A program made the translations under genes and the position numbers. This document shows positions 23,941 through 34,654 of a stretch of 64,000 bases of DNA, piece after piece. The notes under the pieces were generated by a model, which saw only the letters and a program-made list of their open reading frames with translations, searched no databases and was not told the origin of the DNA. The stretch comes from Dipodascopsis uninucleata var. uninucleata (Eukaryota; Ascomycota; Lipomycetes; Lipomycetales; Lipomycetaceae): contig JAJLTO010000003.1 in the NCBI GenBank assembly GCA_030568195.1, forward strand, positions 1,076,501 to 1,140,500. Direction: 5' to 3'. The number at the start of each line of letters is the position of its first letter. Position 1 is the stretch's first letter.

Positions 23941-26900
23941 TTAGTTCTTTATAAAAATTGCACGTTGCTCATTTCTCAGGGTTTTATATGTAGTCTTGTC
24001 CAAGTGATCTAATCCCATGAAATCGTCTTGCTGGGCAAGATCATAAACAATCTGGTCGTCATCTAGATAAAGTGGCTTTGAATACTGCGCACGTTGCACA
24101 AGCGCAAATTTGATCTTCTCAAATTGCTTATCCTTTAATCCGGATCTCTTTTGGAGTCGTACTTTTGTGTCTGCGAACTTCTCCCCAGGCTTTAGCAAAA
24201 AGTAGAAAGGAATGCCGTGACTGCGACTAGGCTCCTTCTGAAAGTGACAGACCTCGATATAACGGTCCTCACTTTTCTTGTCAAAATAATCTTGATCAAA
24301 AGGTTCAGCATACAAGTGAGTAGTCTCAATTATTGACAATACGGGATAGTCATCAGAGTATACTCTATGAATTTTATTCATGTGAACTCCAAAAAATCTC
24401 ACATGAGAGGCAACATCGTCCTTCAACCCTGCCTTTGCTTTCAGAACCTCCAAGACATCACTCATAGTACCATTCTTAGGAACCAGTATTTCAAAATCCT
24501 GCTCCTGTACTATTCCCTCGGGAAGCCAGGTGACTTTAAGCGCCTTCTTAGTTTCCAGCTCTTGTAAGCTAAGGTCGAGCACCTCATACAATATCAAATT
24601 TGAATACATTTGAGAATAGCCTGTATGCAACATTTGATTAAGATTAAGAGTTGACGAAGCTTTGATAACATTCTTCACAACCCCAGATAGATGGGTAGTC
24701 GTAAATCGGAGATGAGTAGGGTCAACATTGAGATACGTTCCAACTTTCTGAGAAAGCTGAGTATATGTATCTTTCATACTCAACCAAATCTCGAACTCAT
24801 CTTGAACTTTAGAAGATTGATATCGAGGCTTAAACGAAATAAGTACTCTGTTCTTCAAATAATCGTAGTATGACTTTGCGTCAGCACAGCCATTTATGGT
24901 CATTATTTCTTGCTCACTTAGATATTTTTGGAAACAAATAATATCACCCTCCTGAATCTCAACCTGAGCAAATGTATTCTTGACCTTAATGGGTTCTATC
25001 ATTGAAGGCTGAATTTCTTCATACAGCTCTACAAGAGTATTCTGCGGCCAGTTCATAATCTTATGAATGTGGGGGAAAATATCAGATACTTTGTCTCGTT
25101 TACCAACAACGCAGTGACCAACGCCAGTAAGTGTCTGTGTAAAAGGATCAAAGTATTTCAGGAAAATTAAAATCTTGTTTGCATTCGGTCCGCCTTCAGC
25201 TTGCCACGGCACCATTGTGCCATCAGACTCGAACTGTGCTTCCTCAAGCCAAAACCTTAAATCAGGTGTTTTACCTGCTGAACGCTCCTTTATTTCTTCC
25301 AATGTTTTGGCTGTTGTATCGGTTAATGGAACATCTGGTCGAAGTGTCTTATTCTGTCGGTTCACCATCACCCAAAACCTCAGTCTCGATGCATCGTCAT
25401 AACCTAATTCTTTAGCAACTGTTTCACGTAAGTCTTTGAGCGATGCTGTTTTACGCATCTTGAAAGACATGGGTCGAGCTTCAGCTATATTTTCATCTAA
25501 TGAGTGAGTATCTTCGACCCAAGGACCGAGATCGACACCATGATACTTAGTAAACTGTTTGTTACTCATGACTCTTACTTGCAAATATAAGTGCTGCTCC
25601 TCCCGCTCTTTGCGACGAGCTTCCTCTTCCTTCAATTCTCGATCAAGACGCTCAGGGAGATGTCTAGGGGTATCACTTTCAGATAATGGTGCAAGAATAG
25701 TATCTACTCGAGATTTTCTCAAATAGACTAACATATAGGCATTTGAATGCCTCTTCAGCGAGAACTTTCCAAACTGACGCATCTGCTGATATTGGCCACC
25801 AAAATTATTATTAGTACTAGGATGAGGATCTTCTCCGTAGTTCTCGTCAAGAACTTCCTTCAAAGTAGCACGAGTAACCCGATCATCATCAAATTTGTAC
25901 CAGGATCCATCTTTGTCAGGTTTAAGCAAGGCATAATAATGGCCAGCATTAAGGTCACCACTGTGAACAAGGACACCATGGAGACAGTATACCCACGGCT
26001 CATCTTTTGGAGCGTCAGGAGCTAAGAATTCTTGTAAATCAATTTCCAGAGGGAACTCGTATCTATCGTTTATCTTAACCATCATGTCTCTTTGGAAATC
26101 GTAGTCAAATCTCTTGAGCTGTAGATCCAATACGGGGGGGAACGACTGAAATATAACACCCTTTTCAGCATCCTGAAGTCCATAGCCAGTAGCTTGATAT
26201 TGATTCTCTCCATTTAGAGTCTCTACCTGAATATAATCCTTAAATGATTCATGCAAGTTCTTCATTCCCTTAACGTTAAGCTGTATATCCCAGAAATCTT
26301 CACTTCTAGAGCTTTCAAAGTCAACATTGATGCATTTGATAAAGCTCTTCATCTGGCCTACGAAAAGCTCTGTCAAGACACCTTCAACTTTAGTTCCTTT
26401 CATCTTTCCTTCCAGATTATCCATTAACACACGATTAAACTCTTGAACATCGTGCTGAGTAAATGCATCTGTGGTATCCCATCCAAACGATTTCGTAAGT
26501 TCAAGAGTTCCAACAGGAGCCGACGCAGTTTGAAGTTGGTAAAACAAGCGCTGAAGAGCTAAAGGCACACTACTTATAGGCTCATCATTTTCAGTAGGAA
26601 TCTGATAAACAGCTTTACGAAAGTACTTCGTAAAATACAGCGATTGAAGAAGCGAGTTCATGTAACAAGTTGCTCCTTGATTCCTGAGACCGACATGACC
26701 GGTGACTTTCTTAGAGTCATAGTTGACAAAATTATGCCATAGCACACCTGTAGGATCTTTGATGATTTTAACATACGCTGTAATTATCGCTTTATCATCT
26801 TCTACGATAGGGGCATCTTTATCTTCATGCTTAACCATGAGACGCCTCAGATCATAGAATTTTGTAAAACCCCAATCTTTCTCCTCAGGAGTAAAACGAT

Positions 26901-28215
26901 GATTTGCATCTAGACAAAAAGTAAATATTTAGCAAAAAGACACGATACATGCAGCAACAAAATTGTAGAAAAATTTACTAACGGTGTTCCACATATATAG
27001 AAGGATCTTTGCAATTACCGAGTACAAGACCAAACTGCGCGCATACCGCCCAGTCTTGGTCGCTGTCGTCAGAAACATTCAATACTGGACTGCACTCTAA
27101 ATACATCGAAACATTATCGGAGGAATTTCTAAGAAATTAATTAGATAACCATACTACATGACATGAGATAAGATGAGATATCTTAATATAATCATACCCT
27201 GTAGGAAAAAGTAAGACTCTCCTATTAACATACAGATACGTTAGCTTAAATATGAGATCCATAATAGATCAGCAACATTACACTTGAGAACAGCTACTTA
27301 CCATTCAAAATTTCCGCATTTAAATGCTGGCCCATGCAGTCGTTTTTCAAGCTTCTTCCAGCTCTCGATGTTCCAAATAGAATATGCCTCTGATTCAGGT
27401 TCTAAATCATCCAGCGGTGGACAAACCTTGTTCATCATCGAAGCATCTAAATCAGTATATTGTTAGCAGGTCATCCACGCAGATTGGACTAGCCATCAAT
27501 TTTGTACTGAGGTACAAATCTTGCAGAATTTTAGACTACATTAAATAATGTAGTCTAATCATAAAAAGTCTAGCAAACCGAGGACCTATTACATCGGCTC
27601 GTACTTAAACTGATAACTTTAGATGAAGATCATGAGAGAACTAGTATGGCAACAGCTTAGGATAGGTATACAGCCATCAGAAAACGAAGCCATAATATTG
27701 CCTACTTCTCATTCCAATCTTTTAAGATAAATCGCTTTAAATAAACCATTTACATACAATCATCCGATAAAACCACTGATGGTTCGGTAGGTTCTGCTGC
27801 CTTCCCATCGTTCAATGATGCACTAGAGACGTCCAGCGGAGGTGTTGTAGTGCTTGGTGTATCTACAGACATGTTTTCGTTGTCCGTATCATCCTATTCA
27901 TAAAAACATGCAAGCGCGAGACTGCAGTTAGCGTTCTGAAAGAAATAGACCACTGTATATTACTCCAATAGCTCGTATTGACTGCCACCTATATCAATGT
28001 GATCATTGTTCCAGTTGCTTCCGAGTCCATCCTCTTTAGTATGTCATGCTAAAATACACGAAACTCAATGCCTTGCCATCCACATCACCTCTTTAGACTG
28101 CAGCCCCTTATCTAAATGTCATCACCAATCCTTCTACTCAATCTATCTAGTCTGCTATAATATTACTTACCGCAGAGGAATCGACAATTCCCACGACAGG
28201 TTTGTCTATTTCCAT
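23941..28215 (-). CDS. UBP15: Ubiquitin-specific protease, USP7/Ubp15 family
   Basis: Six exons: 28171-28215, 27758-27893, 27302-27446, 27198-27221 (a 24-bp microexon), 26983-27128 and 23941-26909. Phases agree throughout and give 1154 aa. Order: a short Asp-rich leader; a MATH/TRAF domain (about 80-215) with WRVLLFPTGNSSDNVSMYLE, whose core strand comes from the microexon; the USP catalytic domain with Cys box NQGATCYMNSLLQ (Cys247) and His box HSGDLNAGHYYALLKPD; then several ubiquitin-like repeats to the C-terminus, as in USP7. The family removes ubiquitin from regulatory proteins and the MATH domain picks substrates; in yeast, Ubp15 acts on cell-cycle and peroxisomal targets. Divergent from SGT1 by 547 bp. 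Confidence 0.93.
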
Positions 28216-28762
28216 AGGATCTACAAGCGGTGAAAACCGTGAGAGAAAAGATGAGAAAAAATACGACGGAATCGTGACTGAATAATATGTAACAAATAGC
28301 AAAAATGAATGTTAAATTCAATCTAAACTTATAGCAGCAAGATCTCTAACGATGGTCTGAATGCTCATCTAACGACATGCAGTTCTTCCACCGAAAACAA
28401 ATTGTATCTTTGCAACTGCATTACAATCTTAAAGATCCTATGATTACGAGATACCCTGTGGAATTCATGGGAGTTGTGCTTTGCCCTCTCTCTGCCTTTC
28501 TTAGGCGGAGTGATCTATGTGATCGAGATCCTGATTACATTTGTGATCCAAGAACATCTCACGTCAAATATGTGATCTAACCTCACGTGATGAATTACGC
28601 TGGCTAAAGTGTTTTAGAGGATATTCTGGAAAGCAGAAAACAAATCAAAAGAAAGCTTCCGTGGATTATACAGTTTTAACTTACCTATATTATAGATCTT
28701 GCAGATTAGCAGACGAGTGTAAGTTTCGAGGTGCCATTACTTACTGTTATTGGGAGTACAAG
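28216..28762. promoter_or_regulatory. Bidirectional promoter, UBP15 / SGT1
   Basis: A 547-base region between divergent starts. It carries four GTGATC hexamers (28510, 28519, 28543, 28572) and one TCACGTGA palindrome (28583-28590) within about 80 bases, roughly 170-250 bp upstream of SGT1. No TPR-coding exon for SGT1 can be found here. Confidence 0.55.
28510..28590. promoter_or_regulatory. GTGATC x4 cluster with TCACGTGA palindrome
   Basis: GTGATC occurs at 28510-28515, 28519-28524, 28543-28548 and 28572-28577, three of them preceded by T or AT, and TCACGTGA follows at 28583-28590. A related TCACGTCA sits between at about 28558. The density suggests a compound factor-binding module. The factor is unknown. 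Confidence 0.45.
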
Positions 28763-29735
28763 ATGGCTTCAATAACTACATCGCAAGAGACGTCTAAGAT
28801 CAGGTAAGTTGAACATGAATTATTAATGAGATGGGACGTGAGATATTACAGGATTAGCTATTCCTTCAATTTCGACGCTGTGACTGTTTGTTTCAACCTA
28901 CGGAAATCTGGTAAGAACATAATCTTGCTGACATCTTGTCACTCTTGGAATGGTGCGTGCAGTATAATCGCGCACCCGTTAGAGTGATGGTTCTTCTAGG
29001 CACGAATTCTATGAATCAGATAGCAATGTGACCGTCTCGGTATTCGTTAAGAACGCACCAAAGGATGCTCAAGTTGAAATTGGCTCTGATTTTGTAAGTG
29101 TGAAACGATATCCTTGATTTAATATATGCAGCATATCCCGTAGATTAGTATAGGCACTGTATTATGAAACGATAACTAACATTTATGTTTAACTTACAGT
29201 TTTCTATAACGTTCAAATTGGCCAACGCGTCTGATTTTCTTTTTGAACTTAACAATTTAAAAGGACAAGTAATTCCAGAAAGCTCGACATACAAGATTTT
29301 GTCGACTAAGATAGAGATCCGACTACAAAAAGCTGAGCCTGGTGTGAAATGGGGATCTTTGATTACTAAAGAAGAATCATCTTCGAATGTTTCGTCTTCG
29401 TACCCTACATCATCCAAAAAGGGCGCAAAGAACTGGGATAAATTGGTGGATGAGCTTTCGGAAGGACGCGGCGATCCAATTGAAGAAGCTGGAGATGGTG
29501 CGGCTGCTTTTTTCCAGAAGCTCTATGCAGATGCGGATGATGACACAAGACGTGCCATGATGAAGAGTTATGTAGAAAGCAACGGTACAGCTCTTAGTAC
29601 AAATTGGCAAGAAGTTCAAAAGGAAAAAATGAAAGTTGAGCCACCAGGTAGGTTATATATATTTTAGAATTATTATTGCTCATTATTCTAACATTGACTG
29701 TAGCCGGCATGGAAGCTAAAAAATGGGAGTCTTGA
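28763..29735 (+). CDS. SGT1: Sgt1-like Hsp90 co-chaperone lacking the TPR domain
   Basis: Four coding exons, 28763-28803, 29000-29093, 29200-29647 and 29704-29735, giving 204 aa. After a 13-residue leader comes the CS (p23-like) domain: KIRHEFYESDSNVTVSVFVK through STKIEIRLQKAEPGVKW. The SGS domain follows: KNWDKLVDELSEG, AFFQKLYADADDDTRRAMMK and the end AGMEAKKWES, close to the family's GMEYKKW ending. CS binds Hsp90; SGS binds client adaptors and Skp1-linked partners in kinetochore assembly and SCF function. Yeast and plant Sgt1 have a TPR domain of about 120 aa in front; here it is absent, and the short upstream region cannot encode it. Animal forms without TPR are known. Intron 1 (196 bp) contains a possible cassette exon. 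Converges on SEC65. Confidence 0.9.
28852..28910 (+). other. Possible 59-nt cassette (poison) exon in SGT1 intron 1
   Basis: A 59-base segment preceded by TTACAG and followed by GTAAGA, with plausible branch sites before it and before the next exon. Skipping it keeps the CS domain in frame; including it shifts frame and meets a stop soon after entry into the next exon. It could therefore be a regulated unproductive exon or merely a chance pair of sites. Confidence 0.35.
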
Positions 29736-29969
29736 TCATTCTAAACAGTAATTAATAAATAATATCATGACATGTGAATTATTAAATTCTTTCAACAGCG
29801 TAGTATCTGTTGTAAAGTGCTAGAATAGCTAATAAGAAAATCATAAAATCAGAGATAGAAAATCTTTATGACATATATGCTCTTCAGCATATCCTAGACG
29901 CCCTTGCGGATGACGACCCAATAAAAAGTAGCATTGCTGTACAAACATTCTATATATTTTTAAAAGAGA

Positions 29970-31101
29970 TTACTTCCGCCCTTTACCACGTACACTCTTT
30001 CCACCACGGGATGGTCCAGCTCCTCCCAGTCCGCCAATACCACCCATACCTCCTAGGCCTCCTAGACCACCAAGTCCACCAAAACTATTTGCAAGACTCT
30101 CCAGACCCTTAAGACCACCAGGGAGATTAGCAAACTGACTAGCCAACTGAGGGGGGATTTTACCGTTGGCAAGGCCCTTGAGCCCCTCTAAACCCATTCC
30201 ACCAAGTCCAGGCATGCCGCCCATGCCTGGCATACCTGGCATACTGCCCATACCTTCCATACCTGGAAGGTCCTTGAAAATATTATCAGAAACACCTCCA
30301 CCAGTCAAGGCAGCACTATGTAGTGGAACCACATCGTTCATTTTCCATCCTCTAGGAACTGCAGGCTTTTCAGGAACCTCCTTAATATTCATTCCGGGAA
30401 GAGGTAACTTGAGAGGATCCTCACGAGTGGTGGGGTGTTTCTTTAGATATTCTGAGATAAGATTATAAAGGTGACGCTCTATAATTATAATATTAGAAAA
30501 TGAAATAACATTGCTGTAATAATTGTTGTGTACACTCACTATTCTTCACTTTGGGATTCAAGGGAATTTTTGTTTCAGGGTCCCGAAGATTAACACGAAC
30601 TCTGCCTGGGTTGGCCCAATCTTTTGGATGAATCTTCTGGGGCTGTAATTCTCAGTTAGCTTTATTCTACTATATTTCGTAGTTCCTCGATATAAATTAG
30701 GATATATCTAATTAACTCACCTCGAAAAATACCTGAACTCCTATATATGCGCACGCATCTACAATCGTTCTAGCGAGTGGATTTTCGACAGCATGATCAA
30801 GACTAACACGTCTACCCTCACTTTGGGAACGTCTAGCATCAAAATACACCGGATAGATTATTTGCCAATCCTTGAATGCAGAAGCATCTTCTACCACTTG
30901 TGGACCGAATCCAGGAGGCGGACCAAATCCACGGGGTGGCATGCCAGTACCTGGTCCACTAGCACTAGTAGTACCTGCTGGCGGCGCTCTAGAGGAAGAG
31001 GATGACGACGCAGGAGTCACCGACTGAATTACACCTTTTCGCGGATCAAAATCAGCTGGATCAAAATCCATATTATCAATGTCATCGACTTCTTCCAACA
31101 T
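29970..31101 (-). CDS. SEC65: Signal recognition particle subunit SRP19/Sec65
   Basis: Three exons, 30721-31101, 30540-30642 and 29970-30478, giving 330 aa. An acidic and Pro/Gly-rich leader precedes the SRP19 fold: DWQIIYPVYFDARRSQSEGR, then RRVSLDHAVENPLARTIVDA, and HPKDWANPGRVRVNLRD, followed by NLISEYLKKHPTTREDPLKLP. These are the family's RNA-binding landmarks for the SRP RNA tetraloops, needed for SRP54 loading. The last 110 residues are a Gly/Met/Leu-rich tail (repeats like GMPGMGGMPGLGGM) ending in a basic RGGKSVRGKGRK. Human SRP19 is 144 aa, so more than half of this protein is added low-complexity sequence. Convergent with SGT1, divergent from the PQ-loop gene. Confidence 0.92.
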
Positions 31102-31565
31102 CTTTAAGGGCTATGACTGCTGTAATGCCAATATATCGTATACACCTAAGACCGACTGATTGTATCTTTACACCTATCTACTTTCTGACATCTTTTGCCT
31201 GAAGCATTTAAATTGAGGTAAGGGTTGTAGAAAAACACGTTAATACCTTAAGGTTAGGGCGTATATGGCGAATGTCGTCGGACAAATGCAAAGTAAAGTT
31301 TTAAGATAAATCGGCTTTCAACAGGCACATGTGCGTGGTGGGATACGGTGATATAGAACTGGGGAGAAAATAAGGCATTAAAACAGGAGAGTAGTAAAAC
31401 CAAGTGCATTTTAATTAGTTCTGTCGGAAGATATTTTATCGCATATTAGTGTCCTAGTGATAGAGCATAACCTAGATATTGGTTTTTGTGGGGTGCTGAA
31501 TAGCTTACGAGTATAGAAGCGTTCAAAGATCGATAGTGCGACGACCTGCGAATACCAGAATTGAG
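31102..31565. promoter_or_regulatory. Bidirectional promoter, SEC65 / PQ-loop transporter
   Basis: 464 bases between divergent starts. No palindromic E-box or strong repeat seen. Confidence 0.45.
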
Positions 31566-32998
31566 ATGGTTGATGAATATATTCTACATAGTCCCATAGG
31601 TGCTCCTGTATCACTGAGCAAGGAGGCGTTAAGTGTGCTTACAGGGTAAGAATAGTTGAAAGTGCAAGTGAAGGTGAATTGCAATGAAAAGATGGATTTG
31701 GTCTCGGAACGGCGAGAATAAAGATCATGCGACTGCATCAAATACTTTTAACGAACTTAAAGAGCTAACAAAATTAGATCGATATCTATAGCTTGCTGGG
31801 CTATGGTATTTTCTCCTCAGCTATATGATATTGTAAGTAATGATATAAATGCACTTAGTTTTATCTAGTATAGTCCACGCTGTTGTGTGAAGTGAAGGAA
31901 GGATAGCTCTCTTGGAGACAACTAATCGCGTGCCACTTTCTAGTTTCGTCGACAGAATGCAGACAATTTGTCTCTCTCCTTTTTGGCTCTTTGGTTTACG
32001 GGTGATGTGGCCAATATAATTGGCTGTATATTGCAAGAAGTGCTTCCAACAATGGTATGTAGATACATTATATATGGGTTGTGCTTTGTAAATATGGGCT
32101 AACCATAAGATGCTCCCGTAATACAGACTATACTTGCTGTCTACAATACATTGGCGGACCTAGTCTTGATCTTTCAGGTTGCCTATTATAGAAGACGCAG
32201 AACACAGCTTCTTGCTAGGTTTTCGCCAATAGAAACTGATATTGACAATGATTCTGCCAGCAAAGGAGAAGAAATGGATAGTGGAGAATATGAGTATTTT
32301 CAAAGCATGATGATTCCACCACGCCGAATTTGGAAATCTGGTAAGCTAGGCAACGTCAGCAGAGTATTCGATTGATATTTGAACTAACCATAGTCGCAGT
32401 ATTTTTCAAATTTGGTATAATTTTGATGATTGTTATGTCTTCCATCATTGGACTTTATTGTGCAACTAATGGTCATCTATATGACACCCCGGCGAAATAT
32501 TACAATCCTTACATACCAATCAATGTATATGGACAAATGTGTGGATGGTTTTGTGCCTCCATATACGGTATGAACATTTATTATAGTATGTCAATACTTA
32601 TTTGTGTAACTAACATGATATTTTAAGTAATATCGAGAATTCCTCAGATAGTGCTAAACTACAAGCAAAGGCTGTGCGAAAGAACCTCTCTATTGAATTT
32701 TATGTTCGCCAGTCTGGGGAATTTTTTTTTTATAATATCAATTGTATCGCTCGACAATAGCTCTCACTATTTGAAAGTGAACTCTAGCTGGCTTACGGGA
32801 ACTGCCTGTTCATTGACATTGGATTATTTGGTGAGAATTATATAACTGAATAGCATACGATTTATAGCGCTAATATCTATTCTCTACGCAATATTCTAGA
32901 TTGTGTTTCAGTCGTGGTATTATAACTGTACTTCTGATAGCAACAAATCGGATGGAACCATCAATGATGAAATTGATGATGGCAAGAAGATGAAATGA
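31566..32998 (+). CDS. Vacuolar PQ-loop amino-acid transporter (Ypq1/Stm1 family)
   Basis: Seven exons: 31566-31645, 31778-31832, 31944-32054, 32127-32340, 32394-32567, 32628-32830 and 32900-32998, giving 311 aa. All junctions keep frame. The first PQ motif is in SIACWAMVFSPQLYDIF and runs into RRQNADNLSLSFLALWFTGD; the second is SRIPQIVLNYKQR followed by ERTSLLNFMFASLGN. Both repeats show the family's layout of PQ dipeptide, N-Y/F-R/K, S-L and W-x-x-G/L-G-D/N. Seven membrane helices fit, with a cytosolic loop of about 65 aa between repeats and a short acidic tail. Family members (Ypq1-3, PQLC2) move cationic amino acids across the vacuolar or lysosomal membrane. Exon 2 (55 bp) and the first exons were found only by matching phase and motif. 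Confidence 0.88.
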
Positions 32999-34143
32999 AG
33001 ATATGCATGGCGATTGGTGATTGGTAAACGGATCGTATTAGACAGAGATATAGTTGATATGTTCTTAAAATATAACAAGAATTAGCAATGGATATTGCTT
33101 AATGAAAAGTAGCTCATATAAATAATAATTTAAATATTAAATATCGTACTCTATCATACTCTATAATACTCTATAGAGAATATATAGCTTTTTCGTAACT
33201 ATGATCTCATCGCATCTTATATTATATTTTATTTTCAGTGTAACTAGCGGTCTTGACCTTCCAAGAACTGCGTGATGCCATTTCGTACATTATACGTAGT
33301 AGCAACCGTATTTCTGTAGGAGAAATTGTATATGAGATTAATTATCGTTCGAAACACCTATTTCGCTGAAGATATATTCATAAACGTGCGTGCTGTTTAC
33401 TTCCCGAGCAGGTTATCCTCGTATGGAAAACCAAGTCTATTTATGGAGTCATATCTGACAGCTGAGTCATTTAAGCCGCATGATCTGCCACAGAATGTCT
33501 AGATGGTTTCATTCTTATATCAATGAAGCGTGGATACTGGGATTAACATATAATAGTCTAGTTATCCAATATATGATAGCAATAAACACCATAGACAGTC
33601 TACCATAATCCATCTAAACCGAAAGTTAGGTCATATGTAGACAGGATAGTAAATAACTTAAACGTTCGATTTTATTCCCAGACTACTGAATAAACGAGAA
33701 ATTGCTCAGCTTTTAAATTCTCAGACAAGAAAACATAGCACATTTAGAATGATTAGTGAGCAGTTCACGTAACGCAACTTATGTTTTTATATTTATTATT
33801 ATGAGAATACCTTCAAACCACATCTGCTATCTCAGTAATACTTGACTGGAAAGTGAAGCTCTGATCATGTCCAAATAATCACATAAATTCGGCTCGCATA
33901 TTAATACAATAATTGAAAAGCTTTGTATTAGTCCCTAAATACTACCCATTGGTTAAAGACAGAATCAAATTAAAAATTGTGCTACTATCGCTTCTGCATA
34001 ATAGGGATCAATCGACGTTTCGTAAATATAAACACATTATACATAATTCTCAGTGGCACAACTGACTAAATGAGAACAGGAAAAAGATATGATACATAAC
34101 AAAATAATCAAAAACCAACCGAAAACACCTGGAAATACACTAT
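32999..34143. other. Convergent intergenic region with short ACTCTAT repeats
   Basis: 1.1 kb between convergent stops. At 33148-33176 three ACTCTAT-type units of 10 bases stand in tandem, ending in a CTCTATAGAG palindrome. Otherwise AT-rich without a gene I can support. Confidence 0.4.
33148..33178. repeat. Three tandem 10-bp ACTCTATMAT units
   Basis: ACTCTATCAT, ACTCTATAAT and ACTCTATAGA follow each other directly, downstream of the PQ-loop gene. Short, local and without obvious function. Confidence 0.55.
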
Positions 34144-34654
34144 TTACGTATGCGTACTGCTTCTACCATATTCTACAGGTGCACTAGTTGCTTTAGCTCT
34201 ACTCAGAGAATAATCTAGCTGCCTCTGTGTATACTGGTGCAAAATACTATATATAAGTATATATAATTAATATAAGCCTCTATTAACACACCAATGCTGA
34301 ATGATATAATACGTACCTAGTGTAGATTCGCTTCGCTCTCTCAGTCTCATCAAATTGTGAAGCATCATAGACATCATCTTCTCCCTCTGAGCTTAATGGT
34401 TCAGTCGCACAGTCTTCTAATGATGCTTTCTCCATGGACTTTGAAATTTCATCTATACTACTCTTCGGTTTTGAATTTACGTCTGCTGACTCCATCTTGT
34501 TTGTGACAGATTCGCTCTTGCTAGAAACAGTGATACTAGTATCACCCCTTGCTGCTGTTAACATATCACTTGCTGTAACTTCTATTATAGAATCCGGTGT
34601 AAATGATGAGGAATTTGGCTGAATCTCTCTCGCTATGACTTTATGCTCACTCAT
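34144..34654 (-). CDS. Hypothetical acidic 146-aa protein, two exons
   Basis: Exons 34317-34654 and 34144-34246 join in frame (donor GTACGT, acceptor TATAG) to 146 aa. The N-terminal 75 residues are Ser/Thr/Glu-rich and probably disordered. The C-terminal third looks ordered: an acidic SSEGEDDVYDASQFDE patch, then an ERAKRIYTRSILHQYTQRQL helix that spans the intron, then a basic Ser/Thr tail ending EYGRSSTHT. Translation across the splice junction stays protein-like, which supports the model. A likely 5'-UTR intron lies at 34658-34734 (donor GTAAGT, acceptor AATAG, three bases before the ATG). I do not recognise the family. It could be a small regulatory or stress protein; this is a guess from composition alone. 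Confidence 0.6.

Noticed and set aside
28377-28580. 67-codon frame between UBP15 and SGT1
   Set aside because: Tested as a possible TPR exon for SGT1; it has no TPR signature and ends in the promoter repeats.
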